From contig QAOA01005000.1 of the NCBI GenBank assembly GCA_003255065.1, positions 173,442-237,441 on the forward strand: a DNA stretch of 64,000 nt, written 5' to 3'. Shown here piece by piece: positions 1-10,185 of this stretch; position 1 is the first letter of the stretch; the number at the start of each line of letters is the position of its first letter. The notes beneath the pieces are model-generated. The model did not search any database. It saw only the letters and a program-made list of their open reading frames with translations, and was not told where the DNA came from. The position numbers and the translations under genes were made by a program. Source of the stretch: Cercis canadensis (Eukaryota > Streptophyta > Magnoliopsida > Fabales > Fabaceae).

Positions 1-1470
1 CAGTGACAAAGGTAAGAAATTTCACTCTCTATTGCTCTAAATTTCTTTATATCTCTCTCTAAAATTATATTTCTCTCTCTAAAACTTTGCTTCTAGTTTT
101 TGCTTCTCTCTTTGAAAAAATGGGGATTTAGGAATGGGGTGGAATCACTCTGCTTCAAACTTGATTTTGGCAAAAGGAATTGATTTCCTCTCTATGGTGG
201 TATCTCTGTTTGGTGATGTTTCTTGTGCGTGTGTGTTGTGTACTGAGAGACTGAATACAAGAAACTAAAAATGGAAGAATAGAATAATGAAGATGAAGTA
301 GTAAAAAATACCTAATGTTTGAGGCCCCTTTCCCTTTTTCTTCAATGGTTTTCTTTGTTTTTCCAGAGTTTCACTTCTATTTTTAAGATTTCTCACAAGT
401 GTGTATGGAGAAAAATGTGTTCTCTCTGTATGGTGTTTGAAGAAAACTTCGTCCCCTTTGTTCTGTGTATCTACCTTTTTTTTTTCTTCCCCTCTGTCTG
501 TGTCTCTTTTATAGCTAAAGAATTGTGCAAGTTGCACTAATGTGATTTCCTATTTCCTGTTTTCAAGCTGCAAGAGGCATGGCATGGTGGGACTTCACAG
601 GAAGCTGGATTGCTGGACTGATGAACAACACTTCACAGTGTTGCCTCAAATGGTAATTATTTCTTTTTTTTGTTTATTTTATCATTTTTGTTTTTAATAA
701 TAATAACACATTTTTTGTATTTTATTGTTTTTATAAGATATTTGTTATTGATAGGTTGACTTGGACAAAATTGGTTATTAATAGCTGTAATACTTTTGCA
801 TAGTAGGAATCTTTTACCTACAATATGCATATTCCCTGAGGGTTTGTTATATAATAAAGGTATATTAGAATTCTCTTGTCTTTGTTTAATTCATGATTCT
901 TTTATCAGCCATTACAGGCTATTTTGTGGTGGACAAGGACTCCACTCTTGAGAATCTTGTTTTTAATCGAATGGTCACTGACGGGTATGAGTATTTTTGC
1001 ATAGGCAGAAAAGGTCAACTTCCCAGCAAGTCTAAATGGTACATGCGGGCTAAGGCAATTACAGAGTTTCCTCATCTCCACATAACTTGTACAGGAGCTC
1101 AAGGTTCCTAAATAGGGGAGTCATGATCCAGGTGGATCCTACGTAAGATAATATGATAATAATTCTCCATACTTTGAGGTTCAAAATTGACAATTTGAAA
1201 CCATTCAAAGTTAATGGTTAATATGAGTTAAAGAATTTAAACCATTTATCATTTATGGTTTAAATTCACTTGTTATTTTTAGTTTCTATTTTAAGAAATA
1301 ATCTTTGTATATAAATCGGAATAGTTGAATGAATGAAAGGAGGAAGGGGAAAAACAATTTCATTGTTTCTATCTTTTCCTTTTCTCCAATATTTTATAAT
1401 TTCCTCTCATATTAAGAAGTTAACTTCTAAAGAGAAGTAACGACTCTTATTTTCCTACTAAAGTTCTATC
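1..1470. other. Unassigned flank, exon-like pieces only
   Basis: I recognise no gene family here. The start is rich in CT runs with GT donor-like sites (position 11 and about 650), as in a 5' UTR and first intron of a plus-strand gene. The stretch 893-1111 is open on the plus strand for 72 codons and follows an AG acceptor-like site, so it could be an exon. Its protein, which contains the string GYFVVDKDSTLE, does not match a family I know. From 1112 to about 1470 I see only AT-rich non-coding sequence. Confidence 0.3.
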
Positions 1471-1481
1471 TCCTAGAAGTT

Positions 1482-2200
1482 TTGGATCAACAAGGTATAG
1501 TCCTAGGACATGTAGTCTCTAGCAAAGGCTTAGAGGTAGATCCTGCTAAGATTGATGTTATTTCTTCTTTGCCTTACCCCCTATGCGTACGGGAAGTTTG
1601 TTCATTTCTTGGTCATGCAGGATTCTACCAGCGCTTCATTCGTGATTTCAGCAAGATTGCCGTCCCAATGTCCAACTTGCTGCAAAAGGATGTGGATTTC
1701 ATTTTCAACCAGCCTTACAAGGATGCATTTGATCACCTCAAGAAGGCTCTCACTTCTACTCCCATCATTCAACCTCCCGACTGGACGCTGCTATTTGAGT
1801 TGATGTGTGATGCATCCAACTACGCAGTGGGAGCATTCCTTGTCCAGAGGGTTTGTAAGGCCCATCATGTGATTTATTATGCCTCGAGGACACTTGATTC
1901 TACCCAAGCGAATTACACCACAACCGAGAAAGAGCTTTTAGCAATTATCTTTGCTTCAGATAAATTTAGATCTTACTTGCTTTGTTCTCATATGGTATTT
2001 TTTTTACCATGCAGCACTCAAGTTCCTCCTGAAGAAATCAAATGCCAAACCCAGATTGATCAGATGGATGCTCATTCTCCAAGAGTTCAACCTTGAGATT
2101 AAAGATAGGAGTAGAGCAAAGAATGTGGTTGCTGACCACCTGAGTCGGATCGAGAGAGATTCTCATGAGCAGTTTTCTATTCAGAATTCATTCCCTAACT
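1482..2200 (+). pseudogene. Ty3/gypsy RT end and RNase H (fossil)
   Basis: The reading begins at the end of the reverse transcriptase thumb (GIVLGHVVSSKGLEVD) and continues through the connection domain (SFLGHAGFYQRFIRDFSKIA) into RNase H, where MCDASNYAVGAFL and YTTTEKELLAIIFA carry the catalytic-type Asp and Glu positions. The end of the domain, containing VADHLSRIERD, overlaps in another frame. In the living family this enzyme removes the RNA strand during reverse transcription in the particle. Here it is a relic. The split by the following insertion places the rest of pol after 7519. Confidence 0.85.
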
Positions 2201-2388
2201 AGCAGCTTTTAGGGCTGTATGGTGAGTTTCTTTGGTTTGCTGATATTGTTAATTATCTGGTTGCTCATGTTTTGCCTGCACACCTCACACATGCACATAT
2301 TGATAAATTTAAGAGTGAGGCTAAATATTATGTGTGGGATGATCCTTATTTGTGAAGATTCTGTAGTGATCAGATAATTAAGAGATGT

Positions 2389-2663
2389 GTGCCTAACCAT
2401 GAGTTCCATTTTGTGCTTACTTTCTGTCATTCCTATGCCTGTGGAGGTCATTTTAGTCCTCAGAGAACAGCTAGAAAAGTATTAGATTCTGGTCTATATT
2501 GGTCCACTTTATTTCATGATGCATATGCCTTTTGTAAATCTTGTGAGCAATGCCAAAAATTATGGAATATAACTCGTCAGAATGAGATGCCCCAACAACC
2601 TTTGTTGTTCTGTGAGCTTTTTGATGTTTGGAGTATTGATTTTATGGGTCCATTGATTGAAAA
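2389..2663 (+). pseudogene. Ty3/gypsy integrase N-terminal part (fossil)
   Basis: This is the HHCC zinc-binding domain of integrase. The His pair lies in the region ending GGHFSPQRTARK and the Cys pair in CKSCEQCQK, followed by the start of the catalytic core (VWSIDFMGPL), where the first catalytic Asp is visible. The family protein joins the cDNA ends to host DNA. The core is interrupted immediately afterwards by the minus-strand element at 2664-7519, and the continuation (VVDYVSKWVEA) appears after it. Confidence 0.8.
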
Positions 2664-3497
2664 TGTCTCTTAACTAATTAAATTAAACCGAATCCCCTAA
2701 TTAGAATGCAATAGAGGCATAATCCGGGTTTGTCTCACAAGGAATGCAATGTGTAATCAATAATTTCAAGTTAAAAATAGGGGATTGTAAAACTAATTTA
2801 CCCCTAACCTTTCTCTGTTTATAACTTCCTAACTTTCATGCACACCTAATTTACCCCTAACCTAATTTAAACCTCTGGACCTCAGCTTCAAATGGGCTCC
2901 AGTTTGGGCCTAATTAGGCATGAATTGAGGAAGTTAAGCCCATTTAAGTCCATATAGGTCCATATAGGTCTCTGGACTAATTATCTATTTTTGATAGGAA
3001 ATAAGACCATCTTAACTTCATAATTTGTTGAACTGGACTTCATAAAAATTGAAGCCCTGCACCTTAGCTTTCCAATGGAACTAGTTTCAAGTCCATACAA
3101 TATATACATCACAAGTTATGGTCCAAACACTGTATGCGGGTTAGGATCCAGCGGCAGCAACTCTACTTTGACTTCCGGGTTAAATTTGACCTACTGAACG
3201 TCTAAATTGGCCTTGGAGGTCTGAATTAAAGTTGTAGATAATCCTCTTAGCTTTCCTACAAGGCAAGAATAACAATTTTTAGACATCTAAAACTAAAGAT
3301 ATACCTGAAATACATAATAGTGTCAAAACCCTAATAATGCTGAAAAACACACTTAAGCCCAATTTGAATCTAATTAATGAAATAAGACTCAAGTCTAATC
3401 AAATAGACCCAAAATAGAATTAGGAAGTTAAAAATGAGGATTAATTAATATATAAAAATACTATTAATCAAATCCCCCCACACTTATCCTTTGCATG
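2664..3497 (-). repeat. 3' LTR of the minus-strand element
   Basis: Reverse complement similarity to the plus-strand LTR at 10186-11854 runs over most of this stretch: the block at 2690-2760 matches the end of that LTR, and 2790-3480 matches its first half. A middle section of the longer LTR has no counterpart here. The purine-rich tract that primes plus-strand synthesis lies just beyond 3480, read on the minus strand. Confidence 0.7.
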
Positions 3498-5651
3498 TCC
3501 CGGGTAAACTAGAGTTAAAACTAGAAAAAAAAGGAAAACAACTAAAACAACTAAGACAACTAAGAGATCATTTCCTAACAACAACTTCCAAGAATGCAAA
3601 AGTTAAGTGAGCAAGAAGAACAATCAAGAATTTAAAAGAATCAAAACAATCATGAATCTATTTCTTGCACTTTTAATCAACAAGCATAGTGAATTCAAAT
3701 GAAGTGAAGAACTAAGAAAGATGAACCTCACACAAGATACATTCTCAATCCCTCAAGTGTTTAAAGGGGTTATTGTTTCACTCAAATCACATCATGACAA
3801 TTTGCACTACCATAAGCTTGCTTATTTTCTAATCTCCACTACTTTAAACACATGCATGCACAAATCAGAAGGACTTTATTTAAGGATGTAATGAGGCCAA
3901 GGACTAAGGAAAAATAAAGAATGAAATATGGATATGACAAATTAAAACCAAAGAGAGCATGAGAACATTGGGAATGATGAGTCAAAACCAACACTAAGTA
4001 CAAAAATACACTCAAAAGCTCTATGCAATTTTTTTTACACACTTATTCCTCTTTGGAAGGCAAACCACTACTTTTATTCTCTTTTTCTTTGCATTTTCTT
4101 TTTCTGATTTTTTTTTTTAAACAGAATTTTTTTTTCTTTTTCTTTTGGCTAACATTTCTTTGTCTTTACATTTCATATAGCCACTTTCCTTCAAATTTCA
4201 CAAATCCTCCCACCCACACTTAGAACTTTGTCCGTCTCGGACAAATAGAACTCATTAATTGATCAACCAATGCTTTTATATTCCCTAAGGTATATAGAAA
4301 CATGATTTTCTTTTTTGTGTATGAGCTAAATGAAAGAATGGAAAAAATAGGCTCAAGGGGGAAATCAAGGGAAATGATATTAGGAAGGCTATTTGGCTAT
4401 CTAGCTAAAAAGAGGAAAAGATGACCTTCATCACATTCATGCATGCAAATGACAATGTAGTCTAAAAAAGAAGCAAAGCAAGTTCTAGAACAACAAACAT
4501 CATGAGCACAATGCACACAAGAAAAGAATATAGAATGACAATAGGTTCAAAAACTCACTAGGTATGCTCCATCAAACTTAATCTATCACATCAAATTTCA
4601 TCACCAAATTAGCTAACTAAAAGATGTAAGAATCTATTCAACCATGCTAGAAACTTCAAAATGACAATTGCTTCAAGCTCACAAATTCTACAATTCTCAA
4701 AGTGATATGAAAAATAATAATAAAAAAAAAGGTGGAAAGATGAGTAGAATGAGAGTAAAGCAAAACAACAAAACAGAATGGAAAACAACGAGGAAAAATG
4801 TGGGACAACAAATCAAGAAAGGATATTGAACCAAAATTCTGTACAGAAGCTCAAGAAGAAGCGTGAACAGAATCTAGAACATGCTGAACCACACCAAAAC
4901 AGCAAACAGAGAAGGGAAGAATAACAGAAAACACAAAACAGACACGTAAAACAGAACCAACAAACATAATTAAAAAATCAACAGAACAAAACTAAACAAC
5001 AATAACAGAAAATTAACATAATCTGAAATATAATCCGAAAGAACAACAAAAACAGAAACATAATTCGAAAGAACTCCCCTGAAGCTCAATCAAGTCGGGT
5101 AGATGACATCTTGCAAGTGGACCTCATCCACGATATTTGTAACAAGCAAAGTAAGATACCTGGGTCAAAGACCACTCTCACAAAGCCCTTATAAAAAACT
5201 ACAAAGCTGAAATTATTGTAAAGAACACAAAAACATAAAAAAGCATAAAGACATAAAGGAAATAATGAAGCAAATACTATGGGACTAGAATCAAATACAT
5301 TTAACCCTTGATTTAAAAATTCAGCAAAGTAAGATTTAAAATGTCACCAAGGAAAATGTACAGCAAGGAATTTACAATCCTACCTAAAGCATGAGAAACG
5401 TGAAAAATCTTGTTAGGTATATACAACCATCCATGGTTCCCATATATAAGTCTAAAAGAAGGAAAATAATTATGTCCTACAAATCTAAGCCTATAACAGT
5501 CATGCTTAAGGTCATCCTTACAAAATATATTAGTGTCACACAACATATTGTTCATACAAGGTTTAATATGACACTTAAATTCGTGAAAAGAATTGGCAAA
5601 CACCGACATCTCTTGCTTGTCATTCAAAGAATAACTTGACATATTGTTTGC
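3498..5651 (-). other. Non-coding 3' region of the minus-strand element
   Basis: No convincing coding sequence. About 3500-5110 is the reverse complement of 8590-10185, including the purine-rich GTGTGGG block near 4210 and poly-T/poly-A runs around 4090-4150. The match ends around 5110, where the integrase stop region of the sister element begins, so the upstream coding sequences differ. From 5110 to 5651 the sequence continues the unidentified ORF region without a recognised domain. Confidence 0.6.
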
Positions 5652-6197
5652 TTAGACAGCCCATTTATTTCCCACACTCACTCCACCAACATCAAAATAT
5701 TCACTTGCCACAAAGGTTCTAACATGATCTATTCCTAGTGCTCTAGCATGTGAAGAAGTAAAAAACATGAAATCTCCTAATCTATCAACATTAGTTTCTA
5801 CATCTCCACATGCATACACCATTACAACAAGAGTAGGATCATGATTAAACAAATTTTCAGCAAGTGCATAATTAAAATAAGGATGTGTCAAAGTGGAAAA
5901 ATGTGTAGAGTTAACCATAGCAGCTGTGTCAAGTTCGCCTTGAGTTGTCTCTTGAGAGTTTTCTTCAAAATCTGTAAAACTAGATTTACTAGAATCTCCA
6001 TCTCTCAAGAATGCAGTGATCTCAGCACACACAGCACATGGCAATTCACCATTACAATCAGCACATAATTGATCCTGCACAGAATCATCAAAATCAACAC
6101 AATCAGAAAAATCAGTACTTAACTCATTGTAAACCTCCTTGATTAAATCCTCCTCTATCTTCTTGGACTGAGTGGCTCTATCGAATTCTGGGGTCAA
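5652..6197 (-). pseudogene. Unidentified ORF in non-autonomous LTR element
   Basis: An open frame of 181 codons on the element's coding strand, after gag. It is acidic at the start and has a compact Cys cluster (LCADCNGELPCAVCAEI), which looks like a small zinc-binding or disulfide motif, followed by a hydrophobic patch (LVVMVYACGDV). I do not recognise the family. It occupies the place where protease and reverse transcriptase would be expected. It may be an accessory ORF of this non-autonomous lineage or a captured sequence. Confidence 0.4.
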
Positions 6198-6396
6198 TGA
6201 ATCAGGGACTACTTTCTCTGCTGCCTGTGGTTTGTTTTCAAGTTGAGGTTCAGCTGGTTCTGGTATAGATTCTTCAGTTGGTTCTAGAATTGTATGTGAA
6301 GGAATTTTTTTCAGAACCTTGGGCCTGCAATTGACTTGTTGATGATGCTAATTGTCCAATCTATATATCTAAATTTTGTATGGCGGCCTCTGTCCT

Positions 6397-6648
6397 CTAT
6401 TGGAATTGCATGGTATAAGTGGCCAATTGCTTCACCAAGTCCTCAATTGAAGGTTCAGGTTCTGTGTATATTGAACTTGGTTGTTGCATAGGCTGCTCGA
6501 ATGGTTGCCAATATTGCTGTGAAGGCGCTGCATTGCCATATGTCAGATTGATATGATTTCTCCAATTATAGTTATAGATGTTGAAGGATGGATCATTAAC
6601 ATTAGGATCTATGTTATGCTCAGTCATGTTATGAACAGAATTAATCAC
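6397..6648 (-). pseudogene. Gag C-terminal part (fossil)
   Basis: The string YNWRNHINLTYGN corresponds to the conserved 'WRNHPNLSYGN' block at the end of plant Ty3/gypsy Gag. It is followed by a Gln-rich stretch and SIEDLVKQLATYTMQFQ, the coiled segment usual for Athila-type Gag. Gag forms the particle shell in living relatives. This is a relic, and the capsid part upstream is not clearly readable. Confidence 0.65.
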
Positions 6649-6854
6649 AGGATTAGTAACAGGATTAATGACTACTCTTCTATTAGATTGTCTATTTCGG
6701 CTATGAAATGTTTGATCAATCTCACAGTCAATATCACATAAATCACTACAAGAAGACCGAGTTATACGCTAAGCACACAAGGTTAACAGAATGCCAAAAC
6801 ACATTAAAACAGGAACATAACACAGAAATAGGGACAAAAAAATGGCTAAAACAA

Positions 6855-7092
6855 AAAGTAATCGACATAAAGTAATCAGCAGAAAGTAAATGACATAAAG
6901 TAATTGACAAAAAGTAATCAACATAAAGTAAATTACAAAAAGTAAATGACAGAAAGTAATCGACAGAAAGTAATCAACAGAAAGTAAATGACAGAAATTA
7001 AATAACAAAAATTAAATGACAGAAAATAAATGACATAAAGTAATCGACAGAAAGTAATTAACAGAAATTAATCGACAGAAATTAAATGACAT
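6855..7092 (+). repeat. 14-bp minisatellite, about 17 units
   Basis: Tandem units of 14 bp of the form AAAGTAATCGACAT with changes at two to four positions (variants AAAGTAAATGACAG, AAAGTAATCAACAT and similar), about 238 bp in all. It lies between the shortened 5' LTR and gag of the minus-strand element. Because 14 is not a multiple of 3, a translation cycles through all frames with a 14-residue period. Confidence 0.85.
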
Positions 7093-7519
7093 ACAAATTG
7101 AAGCCCTGCGTCTTAGCTTTTCAATGGGACTGGTTTCAAGTCCATACAACATATACAACACAAGTTATGGTCCAAACACTGCATGCAAGTCAAGATCCAG
7201 CAGCAGCAACTCTACTCTGACTTCCGGGTTAAATTTGACCCACTGAACGACTAAATTGACCTTGGAGGTCTGAATGAAAGGTTTAGATAATCCTCTTAGT
7301 TTTTCTACAAGACAAGAATAAAAAATTTTAAACATCTAGAACTAAAGATATACCTAAAATACAAAATAGTGTCAAAACCCTAATAATGTTGAAAAATACA
7401 CTTAAGCCCAATTTGAACCTAATTAATGAAATATGACTCAAGCCTACTCAAATAGACCCAAAATAGAATTAGGAAGTTAAAAATGGGGATTAATTAATAT
7501 ATAAAAATATTGTTCATCA
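7093..7519 (-). repeat. 5' LTR of the minus-strand element (shortened)
   Basis: Matches 3050-3490 and, in reverse, 10186-10600. It starts (own strand) TGATGAACAATA at 7519 and stops matching at about 7093, where the minisatellite begins. The last 150 bp are repeated after the N at 7565 as part of the assembly duplication. Confidence 0.7.
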
Positions 7520-7762
7520 TCCATTTCTTGTTTCCTTTAGCTTTGTTTATATTCTGTTGGTTGTNAGTGTCAAAACCCTAATAATGCTGAAAAATACACT
7601 TAAGCCCAATTTGAACCTAATTAATGAAATATGACTCAAGCCTACTCAAATAGACCCAAAATAGAATTAGGAAGTTAAAAATGGGGATTAATTAATATAT
7701 AAAAATATTGTTCATCATCCATTTCTTGTTTCCTTTAGCTTTGTTTATATTCTGTTGGTTGT
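7368..7762. other. Probable assembly duplication around N at 7565
   Basis: 7368-7564 and 7566-7762 are the same 197 bp with one visible difference, separated by a single N. This looks like two contigs whose overlap was not merged. The true sequence probably has one copy. Confidence 0.75.
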
Positions 7763-8594
7763 GGATTATGTTTCCAAATGGGTGGAGGCTATTCCCACCA
7801 CGACTGATGATTCTCATGTAGTTGTAGAGTTTGTTAGATCACATATCTTTTGCAGGTTTGGCATACCCAGAGCGATCATCAATGATTAAGGATTACACTT
7901 CTGCAACCGACACATGAAGACCTTGCTGAGCAAGTATGGAATTTTCCACAAGACTTCCACCCCTTACCATCCTCAGACGAATGGCAAAGCCGAAGTCTCT
8001 AATCGAGAGGTTAAGAGAATTTTGGAGAAAACTGTGAGGCTGGATAGAAAGGATTGGAGTAAGAGGTTGGAGAATGCTTTATGGGCATATCGGACCGCCT
8101 ACAAGACACCTATAGGCATGTCGCCTTATAGGTTTGTCTTTGGAAAGGCGTGTCACTTACCAGTGGAGTTAGAGCGTCGGGTGTATTAGGCAGTTAGGGC
8201 TTGCAACATGGACATAGGACTAGCAGGAGTAGAGAGGAAGTTACAACTTCAAGAGTTAGAGGAACTCCGATTACAGGCCTATGAGAACTCTCGGCTGTAC
8301 AAAGAGAAGACTAAGGCCTTTCATGATAAGCTGATCCTTCGGAAGGAATTCCAAGTGAGAGAGAAAATGTTTCTATACAACCCTCGCCTTAAGTTGTGGC
8401 CAAGTAAATTGAGATCCCGATGGGAGGGACCCTTTGTTGTCACTAATATTTTTGCTTATGGTGCGGTTGAAATCCGAGATGTGACTACGGGGAGGACCTT
8501 TAAGGTCAATGGACATCAACTTAAGAAGTTTCATGGTGGAGATGAGAGTTTGGTTGAGGAAGTGGCTTTGAGTGATGTCATATACCTGACTTGA
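7763..8594 (+). pseudogene. Ty3/gypsy integrase core and C-terminus (fossil)
   Basis: Resumes the integrase of the host Athila-type element: DYVSKWVEAIPTTT, then the second catalytic Asp region (FGIPRAIIND), the third catalytic region ([17 protein letters not shown], with the Glu), and the C-terminal DNA-binding part (KLRSRWEGPFVV, VNGHQLKKFHGG) ending with a stop at about 8594. The order and spacing fit a normal integrase once the inserted element is ignored. The frame changes within the region; it is broken. Confidence 0.8.
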
Positions 8595-10185
8595 TTGAGC
8601 TTCAAGGGAGTTCTTTCGGATTTTGTTTCTGTTATTATATTTCTATTTTTGTTGTTCTTTCGGATTATGTTAATTTTCTATTTTTGTTGTTTAGTTTTGT
8701 TTTGTTGATGTTTTTAATTCTGTTTGTTGGTTTTATTTTACATGTCTGTTTTGTGTTTTCTGTTATTCTTCCATTTTCTGTTTGTTGTTTTGGTGTGGTT
8801 CAACATGTTCTAGATTCTGTTCACGCTTCTTCTTGAGCTTCTGTACAGAATTCTGGTTCGATATCCTTTCTTGATTCACTGTCCCACATTTTTCCTAGTT
8901 GTTTTCCATTCTGTTTTGTTGTTTTGCTCTACTCTCATTCTATTCATCTTTCCACAATTCTTTTTTGCATTTTCCATAACACTTTGAGAATTGTAGAATT
9001 TGTGAGCTTGAAGCAATTGTCATTTTGAAGTTTCTAGAATGGTTGAATATATTCTTGCATCTTTTAGTTAGCTAATTTGGTGATAGAATTTGATGTGATG
9101 GATTAAGTTTGATGGAGCATACCTAGTGAGTTTTTGAACCTATTGTCATTCTATATTTCTTTCTTGTGTACATTGTGCTCATGATATTTGTTGCTCTAGA
9201 ACTTGCTTTGCTTCTTTTTGAGACTACATTGTCATTTGTATGCATGAATGTGAAGAAGACTATCTTTTCTTCTTTCTAGCTAGATAGCCAAATAGTCTTC
9301 CTAACATCATTTCCCTTGATTTCCCCATTGGGACTATTTTTTCCATTCTTTCATTTAGCTCATACAAAAAAAAAATCATGTTTCTATCTACCTTAGAGAG
9401 TATGAAAGTATTGGTTGATCAATTGATAAGTTCTATTTGTCCGAGACGGACAAAGTTCTAAGTGTGGGGGGGAGGATTTGTGAAATTTGAAGGAAAGTGG
9501 CTATATGAAATGTAAAAACAAAGAAATGTTAGCCAAAAGAAAAAGAAAAGAAAATTCTGTTTAAAAAAAAAATGCAAAGAAAAAGAGAATAAAAGTAGTG
9601 GTTTGCCTTCCAAAGAGGAAGAAGTGTGTAAAGAAAATTGCATAGAGCTTTTGGGTGTATTTTTGTGCTTAGTGTTGGTTTTGACTCATCATTCCCAATG
9701 TTCTCATGTTCTCTTTAGTTTTAATTTGTCATATCCATATTTCATTCTTTCTTTTCCCTTGGTCATTGGCCCTATTACATCCTTAAATAAAGTCTTTTTG
9801 ATTTGTGCATGCATGTGTTTAAAGAGTAGAGATTAGAAAATAAGCAAGCTTATGGTAGTACAAATTGTCATGATGTGATTTGAGTGAAACAATAACCCCC
9901 TTAAACACTTGAGGGATTGAGAATGTATCTTGTGTGAGGTTCTATCTTTCTTAGTTCTTCACTTTATTTGAATTCACCACGCTTGTTGAAATATGGTGCA
10001 AGAAATAGATTAATGATTGTTTTGATTCTTTTAAATTCTTGATTGCTCTTCTTGCTGACTTAACTTTTGCATTCTTAGAAGTTGTTGTTGGGAAATGATC
10101 TCTTAGTTGTTTTAGTTGTTTTCCTTCTTTCCTAGTTTTAACTCTTGTTTGCCCGGGATGTGCAAAAGATAAGTGTAGGGAGATT
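8595..10185 (+). other. Non-coding 3' region before the LTR
   Basis: A 1.6-kb spacer between integrase and LTR, common in Athila-type elements. It carries a purine-rich tract AAGTGTGGGGGGAGG at about 9459 and a second, AAGTGTAGGGAG, immediately before the LTR. The same sequence occurs in reverse at 3498-5110. Open frames here are short and hydrophobic and are not supported as genes. Confidence 0.6.

Larger units (their letters stand above)
2664..7519 (-). mobile_element. Non-autonomous Athila-related LTR element inserted in integrase
   Basis: A minus-strand LTR element of about 4.9 kb placed inside the integrase of the surrounding element. Read on its own strand it has a shortened 5' LTR (7519 down to about 7093), a 14-bp minisatellite (7092-6855), a gag tail (6648-6397), an unidentified ORF (6197-5652), a 3' region that matches 8590-10185 of the host element in reverse, and a 3' LTR (about 3497-2664). 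I see no reverse transcriptase or integrase of its own, so it would have depended on a relative. It looks broken. The inner edge reads TGATGAAC on its strand and the outer edge ends in GAGACA. I could not find a matching target duplication. Because of the duplication around the N at 7565, its right end appears twice (7519 and about 7717). Confidence 0.7.

Noticed and set aside
265-540. Overlapping open frames of 73-90 codons on both strands
   Set aside because: Low-complexity CT/TA-rich sequence, no recognisable protein text, and both strands open equally.
3839-4223. Hydrophobic frames on both strands in the 3' region of the LTR element
   Set aside because: They come from poly-T and TC-rich non-coding sequence that recurs at 9458-9836; no conserved protein.
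6769-7008. Repetitive hydrophobic 79-codon frame
   Set aside because: It is a translation of the 14-bp minisatellite.
6840-7095. CRISPR-like array
   Set aside because: Units are contiguous 14-mers without spacers, inside a plant LTR element.
7368-7762. Tandem duplication of 197 bp as a biological event
   Set aside because: A single N at the joint, and the same pattern at three other single-N sites, make an assembly overlap more likely.
8591-8836. Hydrophobic 81-codon frame after integrase, possible env-like product
   Set aside because: No signal, cleavage or fusion features; T-rich spacer sequence that matches the reversed non-coding copy at 4860-5110.
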